From Lingula anatina (lineage: Eukaryota > Brachiopoda > Lingulata > Lingulida > Lingulidae): a DNA stretch of 64,000 nt. Shown here one piece after another: positions 1 to 12,600 of the stretch. The notes beneath the pieces are model-generated. The model was not told the DNA's origin. It saw only the letters and a list, made by a program, of their open reading frames with translations, and did no database searches. A program made the translations under genes and the position numbers. Position 1 is the first letter of the stretch. Every line of letters begins with the position of its first letter. The stretch spans positions 51,316 through 115,315 of the forward strand of contig NW_019775508.1 in NCBI RefSeq assembly GCF_001039355.2, given 5' to 3'.

Positions 1-220
1 AGACAAAAGTTGTTTGAGTAGGTAAATGTTTGATCAAATGTTAAAAAAAAATTGACACTTTAGTGAGCATTAATATTCTCACCACATATATCACAAAGAT
101 TTTCTTGGTGGCTTTCTCTTTACAATTTCGCTTTATGGAATATGAATTTGCTTTCTTGAAATTGATATAATTTCAGTATTGTAAATATTGTTTGCTAGGT
201 GATAAAGAAGAGGAGAAATC
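1..220 (+). other. Upstream region or 5' untranslated exon of the Kunitz gene
   Basis: A possible 3' splice site (TTTGCTAG, ending at 198) precedes the start codon at 221. The first coding exon may therefore begin near 199, with a further untranslated exon upstream outside the window. No promoter element was recognised. Confidence 0.35.
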
Positions 221-2130
221 ATGAAAATAAGATTAGGAGTTGCTGTTTACTTTTTCATCTTTGTCCCCAGCCACTTCTGTTATGCACAAAAGGAAGGTAA
301 AGTGCACTGACCTATATTGGCATGATTAAGAAGATATTTGGATTTACAAGACTTTTAATAATTGTAATTCTGTAGACTAGATAGTTGCATTTTTAAATCA
401 ATGGAAATATTAATGGTTTCGAATTAAAATTGTTACCCTTATTGAAATAGTGCATATTTACTTTTAAAGAAAAGCAAGACAAGAGATGATCATAAATTTG
501 GTTTTCAGGGGATTGTACTTTTCTGTCTTATCCCATGAAGTGTTTTTATCACTGACACATAAGTGCCATTTTATGTTTACTTTATATTTACCTCAAAGAG
601 AGTCTTTGTAGATATAACAAAGAGCTTTTAATACAATATAAAATATATAGCCTTGTAATCTTATTTTATATGCTCTTTTGATTAATTTGTTTGGGCATGT
701 TATAGCTTGAGTAATCATATATACTGTTTGCCACCATATCTTTAAGACGTTTATTTGGGATTGAAGAAGGAACACCTGCTTTTTACTTTATACCAGAGGC
801 CAGTTGGGTGATAAAATTAATTCCATGCCAAAATTCTCACTGAAAAAATTGTCATGAATTAGCTATAGCCAGATATGTATCTGTGAATATCAAGTGAAAT
901 ATTAATCTGTGGCCCTGGTAGAGGGTACTTGCTTGTTATGTGTGCTGTTAACTTGAAACTTGAATGGGAATTTGTTTCTTTGCTTTAGAGGACTTTCTTT
1001 CCCCTAGTCCCCCAGCTTTGTGTCATCGGCCAGCTGACCCTGGACCCTGTAGAGCGCTTCTTGAGCTTTGGTTTTACAACTCTGCTACCAAGGCATGTCA
1101 CACATTTTTATATGGGGGTTGCCGTGGAAACCTGAACAAATTTTGGAGTAAAGAAGAATGTGAGCACATGTGCAAAAGAAAGGAGACAGGTATATGCATA
1201 ATGATATTTACATGTTATTATTTTATTTCATATTAATAGGTATAGCTTTCGCTTTCCATATTAGCAACTGCATTTGAATTCATTCTTGACCACCTGATGT
1301 GATGTCAACAGGATTGGAAGCTTTATGTGCTGTTGCAGGCTCATGTTTCTAAGATGTATGTGTGTGTTTGTGTCTGTGATTTTATTTCTCAAGAAAAAAA
1401 TCACAAACATCAAAAATCCATACTATCAAACAATTCTAATTCACTTGTGCTTGACTAATCTCTGGTGATGCTTAGTACTGCCTGTCATTTGGTCACAGGT
1501 GGGGAGGAGAAATATTGCTGAGACTATTAATGTCTAGCACGCCATAAAATATTTGCTGAGGAATTCTGAAAAAAAATTTCACAAGTTTTCTCTGCTTCAT
1601 TCCAAAACCAGTTGTTAGTGATAAAGTGTTCTTTGTGGATCTACTGGGTACTTCATTGAGAATTTAGCCACAGCCTTTTGAAAAATTATATTGTTGTATA
1701 GTCTAAGTATGGAATATTTATGGAAGTGAAGAGTAATCTCAGTGTACATACATCTTGTAGACAAAGCAACAGTAAAGAAACTCCTGCCTCCTGCTCGCTG
1801 TATGCAGGAGATGGCAAGCGGTCCTTGCAAGGGAAGATTTCAGCGATGGTATTTCAACCAGACAACATGTCAGTGTGATATGTTCTACTTTGGCGGCTGC
1901 TGGGGAAATAACAACAACTTCGTGACAGAGCAGGAGTGTGCAAGCATCTGTGTCACCGACAAGACATGCCCAGGGAGTAAGATAGGTAATGAAGGCTGTA
2001 TATTTGAATGGTAAAAAGGAATCAGAAAGTTATGCTGTCGTATGTAGGAAAAAAATCACACTCTGTTACTAATATTTCAAGGAGCTTGAAAAATTAGTAA
2101 AATATTTTTCAAGATGAAAAGTAAGAGAAA

Positions 2131-2167
<37 letters not shown>

Positions 2168-3734
2168 ATAGACAAGCCAGACATGACTCAATATGATGCT
2201 ACAATGACATCAACAAGCTATGCCAGATGAAATGTAGGTTATAAAAAAACAGCTACCTATCAACTAAATGGCATTCCATGAATATGCTTCATATTGACTG
2301 TAGCATTATGATGAACTTGGATTCAACATCTGTTAAACTCTTGTACTTTCTCTTAAAGGTTATCAAATATTATACATATGTTGAAAAGTGCTTTATGTCC
2401 TGTAACATCGTTTTGTTTGTATAACAGGATGTAATTGCTCACTTTGTGTTCTGGTAAAATTGTCCATATGAAATACAATTTACATTACATTTTGATTTGT
2501 GACATTGTTAAATTCTATAAGAATGTAACTTTGTATAGGTAAAAGGAGAAGAAAATCCAACAGGGCTACTGAGTGCTGCATGGGTCATAGGATCATGCAT
2601 ATTAATACATGGTAGTTTTGGGTGTATGGTGAAAGATCTTGTTGAAGTAATACGTGCAGTTGTATTTTTTAAAAAATGCGTGTCTCACTGACAAAATTCA
2701 AATGTCGCTATGATTTTTTTCAGTCGATAACTCTAACCATGATGGATCTCTTGTGACGTCCAGCTGCAAGTATCTCAACATGGCTAACAGCGCCTGCCGC
2801 ACACCTGTGAATTATGGCACATGCCGAGAGTCGCACCCTCGTTACTTTTACAACCCCCAGACTTGCATGTGTGAGATGTTTACCTGGGGTGGCTGCTCTA
2901 AAGGAGACAACCATTTTGAAACAAAGGATGACTGTCAGATGTCATGTGAACATGCAGGTAAGGAAAAAATACCCAACTGTCAGGTGAACACACAGGTAAG
3001 GAAACAGTAGATTACTGTCAGATATCAGGTGAGCACACAGGTAAGGAAACAGTAGATTACTGTCAGATGAACACACAGGTAAGGAAACAGTAGATTACTG
3101 TCAGATGAACACACAGGTAAGGAAACAGTAGATTACTGTCAGGTGAACACACAGGTAAGGAAACAATGCCCAACTGTCAGCATTTAGCACAAATGTGCAG
3201 TTTTTAGTTTCAACCGGATTACGGATTATAGTATATAAATTTAAGCTAGGGTTTGTAATCTATAAGTCGGTGAACAGCATCTAAAATTGACATGAAAATA
3301 AAATATCTGAAGTAGACATTTTTATTTGAAAATGTGTATTTTGAAATCTAAGTCAACTATAGGGCAAATTAAAGATGCAATAATGGTAACAAGACATAAT
3401 TATTCATTTTAAGAACTAGTAGAAAAGATTTTTAGTGTAATGTTTGAACAAAAATTTTCTAATTCTCTATCTAATTTCTTGGTTTGAATTAGCAATTCGA
3501 TTAATATTGATACTCTGTTTTTTTTCAGATTGCGACATGGAGATTCATGTTGGACCACGGAACTGTACAGACCACTACATGATACGCTATGGGGTAGTCC
3601 AGGGGACCATTGGACCAGTCAGGAACCGGGACACTCTTAGTTGCCAAGCCTTTATCTACAGTGGGTGCAGCATGACCCCTTATCGAGGAAACAACTTCAA
3701 AACTGTCCAGGAATGTAGAGATAAGTGTCTGTGA
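221..3734 (+). CDS. Secreted four-domain Kunitz-type serine protease inhibitor, 5 exons
   Basis: Coding exons are 221-296, 989-1189, 1761-1985, 2724-2957 and 3529-3734. All introns are phase 1, and the sum is 942 nt (313 residues plus stop). Exon 1 encodes a hydrophobic signal peptide that probably ends at CYA. Each later exon carries one Kunitz domain with the usual FYN/YFN, GGC and C-terminal EC...C pattern. The predicted P1 residue after the second Kunitz cysteine is Arg in domain 1 (GPCRA), Lys in domain 2 (GPCKG) and Arg in domain 3 (GTCRE), which suits trypsin-like proteases. Domain 4 has Thr at that place and a longer first loop, so it is probably not a standard inhibitor. Domains 2 and 3 have an extra Cys two residues before the cysteine that precedes GGC. 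Exon 3 could instead end at 1976, also phase 1. Kunitz proteins in molluscs act in immunity, shell matrix or secretions; which one applies here cannot be told. Confidence 0.9.
2139..2166. repeat. (GA)n microsatellite
   Basis: Dinucleotide run in the intron between Kunitz exons 3 and 4. Nothing else was recognised in that intron. Confidence 0.9.
2930..3175 (+). repeat. Minisatellite of about 38 bp built from the exon 4 end and its 5' splice site
   Basis: Starting at the real exon end (donor GT at 2958), the sequence repeats with a period of mostly 38 bp. Each unit ends in CAGGTAAGG, placing donor-like GTAAGG words at 2958, 2995, 3041, 3079, 3117 and 3155. The body of the unit (TTACTGTCAGATGAACACA) matches the last coding bases of exon 4, which read GACTGTCAGATGTCATGTGAAC. 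The array therefore looks like local amplification of an exon-intron junction. Confidence 0.85.
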
Positions 3735-4815
3735 AGAATCCAGAAACCAAAGAGACAAAAATACTTTCCAAGAATTATATCATTGAAGACTAGACTAGTC
3801 TAAGCTAAGCTAGGTTAAACAAGACTGTTAGAACATTTACTGATCCTATGTATTCCACAAAGATAACCATGTTGCAAATGGTGTTAGAAATAGGAAAATT
3901 ACCAAACTTTTTTTTTGACTTTTTGCGAGAAAACCATATGAAAAAGGATTGTTTATTTGAAAATGGAAAGCATGCTTTCACAATAAGTCAATTTTAGTAT
4001 TATGTCTTTTATATACATTTTGATTTTTTTGGAATCAAGTAACCCTTGCAGTAAGTGTATTCTCAATGAAATGTGAGAGTTGTTTTTGTTAAATATTGTA
4101 AGCAAGCACATTTTTGCTGGAGGACATAATATACATTATGTGAACAAGCACAACACTGCTTGTTTCTTGGTGTGTTTTATATATTAATACATGTATATAA
4201 GATATCATACCCAGATGCATTGTAGAGTGAATTATTTGATTAATAATTTTAAAACATCTGTAATTTTTAATTTAAATGGTACCATTAAGATACTTTGTGT
4301 TCTAATATTATCACACTTTACCTGCAAAATCCCCAATATGTTTTTAAAAACATTTTAGGAAAATATTTCATTATATGTGATAGAGCTCAGTAGTACATGT
4401 AACACTTAATAGGGCAGTTTTATTTGTCTCTTTAAACAGGTGAATTGAATAATGCTTCTGCACATCTCATCACATAGAAGTAAGTTTCATTGCAAATATC
4501 TGGAATTTAAATTGATGAGAGAAAATCTGTGGAAATCTTTAAAATTTGCAAAATAAAAAAGTCGGTCACAAAGCTTTGTGACCATACAATAAGATTCTAT
4601 AATTATTTTTTGTCTTTTTTTGTTGGGAAGGATGGGGGGTTAAGGCTTTGATCCCTCTACCTACCAATGCATATTGCTGTATCATGTAAGGGGACATCAC
4701 ATGATACTAGTTAATTCCATAGAAAACAAAATTTGTTTATTTGACGCTTTCACATGACATTGACATTGTTCAAAAGTCTGAAAAATTTTTGGCTTTTACT
4801 AATGACAAACACTAA

Positions 4816-5365
4816 GGCTGTGCTCAGAAAAGAAGTTATCCTACTGGCAGGATTGATCTATCTCAGCAGGGACTCTTGCTGAGGTGCAGTCAATGTAATC
4901 CAGTTAATTCTATGGCATGACCCCTCTCAGAGCAACATGAACAACATCATGGACCACAAAGTTTTTCTGACTTTACTCAGGCACTTTAAGTTAAGAGGGG
5001 CATGCCAGGCAATTTAAGACTGGGTTCCCATACCTACTATAGATCAATCTAACAGGTTCAATCCATTGATCCACCTCTAAGGGGTTGCTTTCAGCTTAAG
5101 CAGGTTAGATGTCTGGCACGCCTACTGAAGCTGCTAAAAGATAATTAATTACCCCCTACCAACTTCAGTAGGCGTGACAGACATCTAAGTCACTTAAGTT
5201 AATTGCAATTTAGCAAGAATCCCCTTGGAGATAGATCGAGTCACAGTTAGTATGATAGGGTCTGGGAATGGTCCCTAACTGATCACATTGTCTGCACCTT
5301 ATCCAGAATCCCTGCTGAGATAGATTGATCCTGCTGGTACGCTAACTTCTATTCTAAACACAGCC
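4816..5365. mobile_element. Palindromic (foldback-type) repetitive element, about 550 bp
   Basis: The left end (GGCTGTGCTCAGAAAAGAAG onward) is the near-complement of the right end, which finishes CTATTCTAAACACAGCC. The similarity runs about 60 bp, including a shared TGATCTATCTCAGCAGGGA block. A second pair of inverted arms lies inside, around 5106-5132 and 5162-5188 (ATGTCTGGCACGCCTACTGA against TCAGTAGGCGTGACAGACAT). There is no coding capacity. It is read as a non-autonomous DNA transposon. A shorter relative lies at 13655-13860. Confidence 0.75.
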
Positions 5366-6617
5366 TACCGTAAGTCAAGCAAGCTTTCCAAAAAGCTTTA
5401 GTCAACAAGCTTTTGTATTTTTTTTTATACGCTGAGGTATAAAATCTCACTTGGGATTTAATACCTCTCTGCCACTCGTGATCATCAAATGGAGCAATGA
5501 TTTTTTTCCTCATTTTGACCAATCTATGCAAAGTGAAATTTGTAGTTATTTGTTCTAGATTTCAGACATCACCTTTCATCCCAGATTTCAGACATCAGTT
5601 TTTGTCTTAGATATCAGACACCAGATTTTGTCATTTCCTAATTTGTTCTGCATGACCAAAGGCTATGTGTGCTATGTACAAAGACTTTCCCATGTCCTTG
5701 AGATGTCTCTTGCTCGCCTGTGGATAGCGTCAACAGTTTACACCTGACTGCTTAGAACAGGTTTAATCAAAGACCACTGGCTGTGAGGTAGACACCCCTG
5801 GCACAGCGGGTCCAACTTTTACTTGTTTTCTCATGGCATTAATCCAGATTACTGCAAAAACTAAGTCCAATTACTAGAGTACTGCTCCAATTAGTTTGCC
5901 ACAGGAAGACGTCTTCCTAGGTCACCCATAATTTTTTGTTAAAACCTTTGTACAATGAAATATATATACTGGTCAGTAAGGTGTTCTGTATATTTTAACA
6001 GGTAAAATGTTTCAATTTGTGAAAAATTAAATGAAAAAAATATCAGATATTAGTCAAGAAAAAAGGACTTTATAGAGGGGAGACATTCACAACAGGGGAT
6101 TACTCAGTTTTATGTGAAAACTAGAGGCATTGAGATGCAACCTTTTTGTTAACATGTCACCAAGCAGCAGCTCTTGTGTGACAGGAGCAGTAATTGAGAA
6201 ATATGAGTGCCTCTAGCCTTTAATGGCTGCACTGGTGAATGCAAAATATGCATTTGATTCATGGGCTTACAGTCACATGTGATTTGTTGCCTCATCATTG
6301 TGTTTGTTTGATTGCACGGTACCTCCACACTTAAGAAATACTCTTATGGCATTTATCATATTTTTAAAAATATTCTTGAAATATTGAGCATCACAATTCG
6401 TGTGTTTAAAAACTTAAAAACTTACAAAACAAACAGTCCATATAAGAATTGCATTTGTTGTACATGCCAGTATATTCTAAAAACATTTTCTTCTTATGGC
6501 AAGGGGAAAACATTCATTTGAACCTTGGTTATAATTTGTTTGAGTTATCTTGGACCCATATGATGGGTCCAAGGCCTGAACATCAACACTCCATACAACA
6601 CTAAACAACACTAAATG

Positions 6618-6786
6618 CAGGGGCGGATCCAGAGCTATTTTCTGACAGTCTTCTAAATTATCTTTGTTGATCCATCCTGTATTTTTGACCGTCTTCCGAG
6701 AGACAAAATTAGATATCCGTCAATGTAAACTTGAAAATCTGACCGTCTTCCAGAAGACCCAGAAGACGGCCTCAATCCGCCCCTGA
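6618..6786. mobile_element. Small MITE with GCAGGGGCGGAT ends (copy 1)
   Basis: It begins GCAGGGGCGGATCCAGAG and ends GGCCTCAATCCGCCCCTG, so the ends are inverted repeats. The inside carries TGACCGTCTTCC blocks in inverted arrangement. A second copy at 20536-20704 is closely similar over its whole length. The CAGGGGCGGAT end resembles hAT-type ends, but the apparent target duplication (AAAT here, ATAC at copy 2) is short, so the superfamily is uncertain. Confidence 0.8.
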
Positions 6787-6869
6787 AATGATTCATCAGG
6801 TAACTACCGGGGCACTACTATTGCTGCTCATTGTTATTTCAACCAAATGTGCTACTGAAGTTGGCTAGC

Positions 6870-7450
6870 CTTTGCTTATAAACAAATATCCATTGGGACA
6901 GCCAACCTTTGAAAAAATTTTTTTGTGACAGCCAACTCTTTCAACAACCAACTGTTGCTTATAAACAACCATCCGTTGGGACAGCCAACCGTTTAAAATG
7001 ACCAACTTTTGTGATGGCCAACTCTTTTAGCTTCTTACTTTTGTGACAGCCAACACTTTGAACAATGTACCATCCATTGGGACAGCCAACTTTGAAAAAA
7101 TAAACAATTTTTGTGACGGCCAACTCTTTCAACAACCAACTGTTGGGACAGTCAACCTTTTAGATACGTAACCAACTTTTGTGACAGCTCAGATTTTCAA
7201 CATCCAGCCAGCCAACCTTTCAAAATGACCAAGTTTTGTGACAGCTCACTCTTTGAAGGTCCAGCTATTAAGACAGCCAACCTTTGAAATAACCATTTTT
7301 GTGATGGCCAACTCTTGTTTAGGCATCCAGCTAACTTTTGTGATTGACAACAACCAAATGCTTGGACAGCGAACTCCTTTAACAACGAATTCCTTAATTT
7401 GAACAACCAACCTTTGAGACAGCCAACCTCTTAAATATCCAACCATTTTT
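6870..7450. repeat. Degenerate tandem array of GACAGCCAACNNTTTG-type units
   Basis: The words GGGACAGCCAACC, GTGACAGCCAACTCTTT and AACAACCAACTGTTG recur irregularly over about 580 bp. The reverse-strand open frames here are by-products of this array. Confidence 0.7.
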
Positions 7451-9586
7451 CAACAGTTAACTTCCACGGACTGATTTGACATCTGAATAATTAACAATTA
7501 TAAAATAACACAGTTTTTGTAGAGGTATGACAGGACTTTTGAAAATTGTTTTCTCCTTTGAGAGTAGAAATATTTAGTTGAAAGTTTGTTATGATATACA
7601 CATTGCTGTATTTTACCCTGTGAAACCCACCCTTCTTGACTAAGGGAAAGAACACACGCAGAATTTAACCAATCACAGGCTTTGATTAACATTATGATGC
7701 AAATTTTTACATTTATAGTTAAATTCTGGAAGGGACTGTATTGTGTAATTTTATTCAAAATATTATTGCAAAATTTAGACACATCATAGAGAAACCAGGG
7801 AAGAACCACTTGGGTATCATTTATGAGATGGTAGCACCATCCTATTAGTGCCTTTCTTAGGTCTGGCAGAAAGTGTTTTTGTCAAAAGTAAGTACAATGT
7901 AATTCAATGTATTTTGAAATAATTTCTTTTTGTGATTTTTGAAAACCCAATAGTTAATGTAACCAATGGATGAAAAACATTTCATCTTCATTTTAGACTT
8001 AGTGTGATATACATGTACTACCAGTAGGGAACTGGTAAGTCATTTCTGTGGCTCTTTATCAAAGTCATTGCCAGACTTGGTTGTAAGTTTTAGTAGCATA
8101 TTTTATTTTTATTTTTATACATGTATATTGTATGTCTGATTTTCTTATAGATTTTCATTTTTTCAAATTAAAACTTTGATGATTATGCTTTTCATGGACA
8201 CTTGTTCACTTTTTTAAATTTGTGCAGTGTAACTCTTGTTGCTTTCCACTTTTGCCTATTTGTCCACAAAATGTTTCAATTTTGAAAGAAAAAGAGGGAA
8301 ACGAACAAAAAAACTAAATTTTTTGTTGTCATCAAACCAGCAGCATAAGTTTGAACTAGTAAACTAAAAAGATTGTTCAAAACATCACAAGTACTGGTCA
8401 TCCAGGGTGATGTCATGTTTATTTGTCATACTTGCATGCCAGTGGGTGAATTTGGTCCTCATTCAAATTGCTAATCCGTAGTATTCACAAGGAGAAAGAA
8501 AATACTTATGTCTCAAGACAACAATAAATGCAGCACCTGAAGCAGGGTTAGGCAGTACTTGCTGAAGAAATAATATCTCAGAGATGGTGTTTCATTCTAG
8601 ACAGGTTATGGAAGGCAATTACATGCTGTAATGGCTCTGTTGATGGTCAAGCAATGAAAATATCACTTGAACTTTTTCATTCTTCTGACTAAACCATTGG
8701 AAACATGTTTGTTGTGGAGATTTTTAAAATGCCTTTCAGTTTACTTATAAAAAGGAGGCATCATCTTCTTTGCATTCCAATAGTTGGCATTTTAAAAGAT
8801 TTCTTTGATGGAAAAAATAGTATGCATATTTAAGTCAGTTGGAGTTTTGAAAATTTCATCATATTCATGAAATTAAAAATATAAATTAATTATTAAGCAA
8901 TGAAATTTTCAAAGTTTTTACTGTATTTATCACTGGGCAATGTGAACATTAATTTATAATTTTAAAATAAACAAAACAATTGAAAATAAGTGTCGCTAGA
9001 TAAATGGTGGCCAGTTGTAATGGATATTACAGGATGAAACAAAAATAACATACATGTAAGATAGATAGCAGATAGATAGGTAGATAGATAGAGAAATAAA
9101 GAAATGGAGTTTAAAGAAAAAAGAATACTAAAATTATTTAAATTAATTTCCCCACCTCCAAGATATTAATTTTTTTTATATTTCCAAAATATGCCAACAT
9201 TGTTTTCTGCAAAAATCTGCCATTACATTAAAAATGTTTTTTAGACCAGTTCTGCTGTACACTTTTGTTATTTTGGGCTGGGTTTTAATTTTTAAGTAGG
9301 GAAATGAGAATCTATCTTTATGACTAGATTTTAAAGGACTTTTTCAAAATGACATTATGAACTAACCCTTGTACCAGTGATATATTTTTTTAATGTATTT
9401 GTTTAAATCAATGTTTTCCTTTTCTTTTAGTAGTCTTTTTTATTCTTCAATCATATTATAAACGTTTACTGAACATATTTGGATTTTAGACTTTAAATAG
9501 ATATCCTTATTATTTATTATTATTATTATATAGCATGTATGAGACCATTGAAAAAAGAAGTATTGCATTTTAATTTTGTATTTCAG

Positions 9587-9674
9587 TTGTTGGCTGGGCT
9601 GGACATTATAAACATGTTACAGTGTGTCTCAGCAGTTGCTCTCATGGTTACTGCAGTATCCATAGTCACTTCAG
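9587..9674 (+). other. Signal-peptide exon of the EpCAM-like gene
   Basis: An acceptor (TATTTCAG, ending at 9586) and a donor (TCAG/GTAGGC at 9675) bound this exon. The ATG at 9614 opens a 20-residue hydrophobic leader (MLQCVSAVALMV...). An untranslated exon upstream is likely but was not identified. Confidence 0.7.
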
Positions 9675-12600
9675 GTAGGCATAAATACTCTGCGGAAATC
9701 TGTTGGGATACATGTATGTGTCATAGATCCCTTATTATTTAATTTAATTTAGTGTATGGGCACTATCAAAATTTTGTTTGAAATTCTCAGATGTAGTGGT
9801 GTGATTACTTCTACCTGTAACCAACAGCCTTACAAGAATTTTAATCATTATTTGCTTAAAAGGATAACAACTGTTCATTTTGGTCAAAAAATGAATTTTC
9901 CGGTGGTAAAGGACAATTATCCCATACTTACCAATGGTTAATGAATCCATTCTGACATCCAAAGTTAGAACCTGTTTTTTTTTGTTTTTTTTTTCTAAAA
10001 AGTGTTCTTTTGTAATATTCTCTTTAGAGATTATTACAGAGTGTAGCCATCTATGGAGGTCACGTGATGTGATGGCAAGCACAAATACCAGAATAATTGC
10101 ATTAACCACCATTTTGGTGGTAAAATAGAATTTCTATGAGTTTTTACAATGTATTTATTGTGAAATATGGATATCTTACGAACAGTTGTTACCCCTTTAA
10201 AATGTTCCACATATACTGGTACTTTTTATTTACAGACACATAGTGCCTCCATGTTAATTTTTAACATATGGAGAATTTGAACTGTCATTGGCTGAAGCCT
10301 TAATTAAGCCAGTTACAAAATATTATTCTTAAAGTCTGTGTTATACCTGTTGTGCATAATTAAAACTTGATGTTGTTTTTGCCGTTAAACATTATGTTTA
10401 TTCTTCAAGTTTGACTAAATAATCTATTTTGTGCATCATTATTTTGTGCATTTTGTTTGTACATTTGACAGCTTTGCTGCCTTGTAATTCTTTTGGTTCA
10501 AAGTTTAATGTAATTTTACTTTAGTTTTGAATCAATATATATTTTTTATAATACATGTCTACAACACTGAGGTATGAGTAAATTGTATTTTTACTATTAC
10601 AATATTTTTTTTGGTTTACAAAAAGGCTGTGGTCAAACAATATACTGGGTATTATTGTTACATACATAGGGACCATTCAGATCGAGAAGAGCCGAGTGCT
10701 AGCTAGGCTGCAACCTAAATATGACAGACCTACATGAAAGGAAGACCGCTTAATCCTGTAATGGTCTCTCCGTCTCTGACATGCCTCCCCACACGTAGAA
10801 TCTCGACCAGTTGAATTGAGCCGAGATTTAATTATTGTGCCCCTGAAGGGTAGGCGTGTGAGAGGCGGAAAGACCATTACAGGATTAAGCGATCTTCCTT
10901 TCATGTAGGTCCGCCATACTTAGGTCATTTTGGCAAGTCCTTTTGGTCTTGGGATGTGCATCTACCACTTCAGCTTGTGACTCTATACAGTGGTCAATAG
11001 GTCCTCGTATGGTCCACTGGTTTGTCTGATTCTGCTCCTTACTTCCTCATTAGTGACATGATATCTTTGGATGTAGAGTAGTCTCATCTCATCTCTATGG
11101 CTTGTATTCTTCTTTTAATGTCTGCTGAAACCCTACACAACATGCATAATACCCTTCCAATATTGAATACTATGTGACATGCAGTGCCGTTTCAAAGCGC
11201 AAATAAAGCCTTTTATAAATTATTTAAATATTTTAGGGGAAGACATTGAAAAGAAAGGTATCAATGTGACTTTAGCAGATGATACAGAGCAGGAAATTCT
11301 GGATGATTCAGCTCTGTTGTTCAAAAATGGTCGCCTTCAGATAAATGGTAATTAATATATTAATTGTATAGGTCATGTGTGTGAGTGATAAAGTCTTTGT
11401 GAGTAAGAGGGTGATCAGCATGCATATAAAGGAGGGAGGGATGGAGGGATTTTCAGAGAGAATGATCGAGAGTTCTTTCTTTTTCATTATTAGATAAACT
11501 GAGGGGTTGTGGTAATACAAGGAAGGTCACAAATATATCACTGATAAATAGTTGCACTGTAGACTGTTTTTGATTATTTCTATCTCAAGAATTAGTGTCT
11601 ACTTTTAAATGTACCCGGTACATGTATCTGCATGTACAGTATATTAAACTTCTTGCTACATACGGATATTGTAGGTAGCTGTAAACAGGCAATGTTCCAA
11701 GCAGCTATGGCCCTCTTCTTCAAGCCAGATGCCATTATCCATATGCCTAGGTAAGTTAAGTTTTGGTATTGAAATACTAGTAAAACACATTTTGTGATGG
11801 TTAATTAACCCTTATGCCTGTAAAAAGTCAATTTTTTATTATGCATAAATGTTTATTATGATGAGAGTTTGTTTAAATGAATAAAATAGATCTAGAAGAA
11901 AGAAAAACAGTATGGGTGCAGTATTTTAATAAGTATATTAATAAGTATTTAGTTTCAAATTAAAAATATATTCAAATTTTAATCTCTTCCATATTATGAT
12001 AAGAATTATGCAACATTTTTGGTATAAGATATTGATTTGACTAAACCAAATTTGTTTTAAAAACATGCATGTCATTGACTTAAACCACAGAGTGTAAAGT
12101 TTACCACCATAAAGTGCATCCCCAGTGTTTTTATTGAGCAGTTAAGTGTTTTGTGCTTTCTGACAATTGACATCTGATTGACAACTTTAAAAATAGCCTA
12201 GCTTTTATTCCAGCAGGCATAGTGACGTTGGATCAACGTTGAAAACAGGTTGATACGTTGAATTGCCGTTGATCTACCTAAATTCAACGTAAAATCAGCA
12301 TTGATCCAGCCATGCCAAAACACTGTCATAATGTGACTTTGACTCAACATTTTATTTTGGTCATTTCATTGACTCAACATTGTTGTTTGGTCGTCGTGAT
12401 GGAAAACATGGATTGTAATTTAAAATATTAATTATTGAAAACATGATACTTTGTTTATCAATACTGTAACTAGCTTTATCAAAATAATAAAAAAAAGTGT
12501 TTTAAAGTAAAAGTGACAGTTGTTTTGTGTCTTTAGTGAACTAGTGAATTTTCTTAACTTGTTATTCAGAAATACATTCCAATAAACTTCCTTGCAAGAT

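Larger units (their letters stand above)
3735..9586. other. Intergenic region between the Kunitz gene and the thyroglobulin-domain gene
   Basis: No supportable gene was found. The first part is the Kunitz 3' untranslated region; an AATAAA word lies near 4553. The rest holds the palindromic element at 4816-5365, the MITE at 6618-6786, the degenerate array near 6870-7450, a GATA-type microsatellite near 9060-9095 and AT-rich unique sequence. The short open frames here have no recognisable domain. Confidence 0.6.

Noticed and set aside
2753-3010. Kunitz exon 4 reading on through the minisatellite
   Set aside because: The first donor at 2958 gives the phase needed by exon 5; the run-on ends in a stop at 3008-3010.
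6870-7450. Possible CRISPR-like array
   Set aside because: Spacing and repeats are irregular and degenerate, and the surroundings are eukaryotic; it is an ordinary decayed tandem array.
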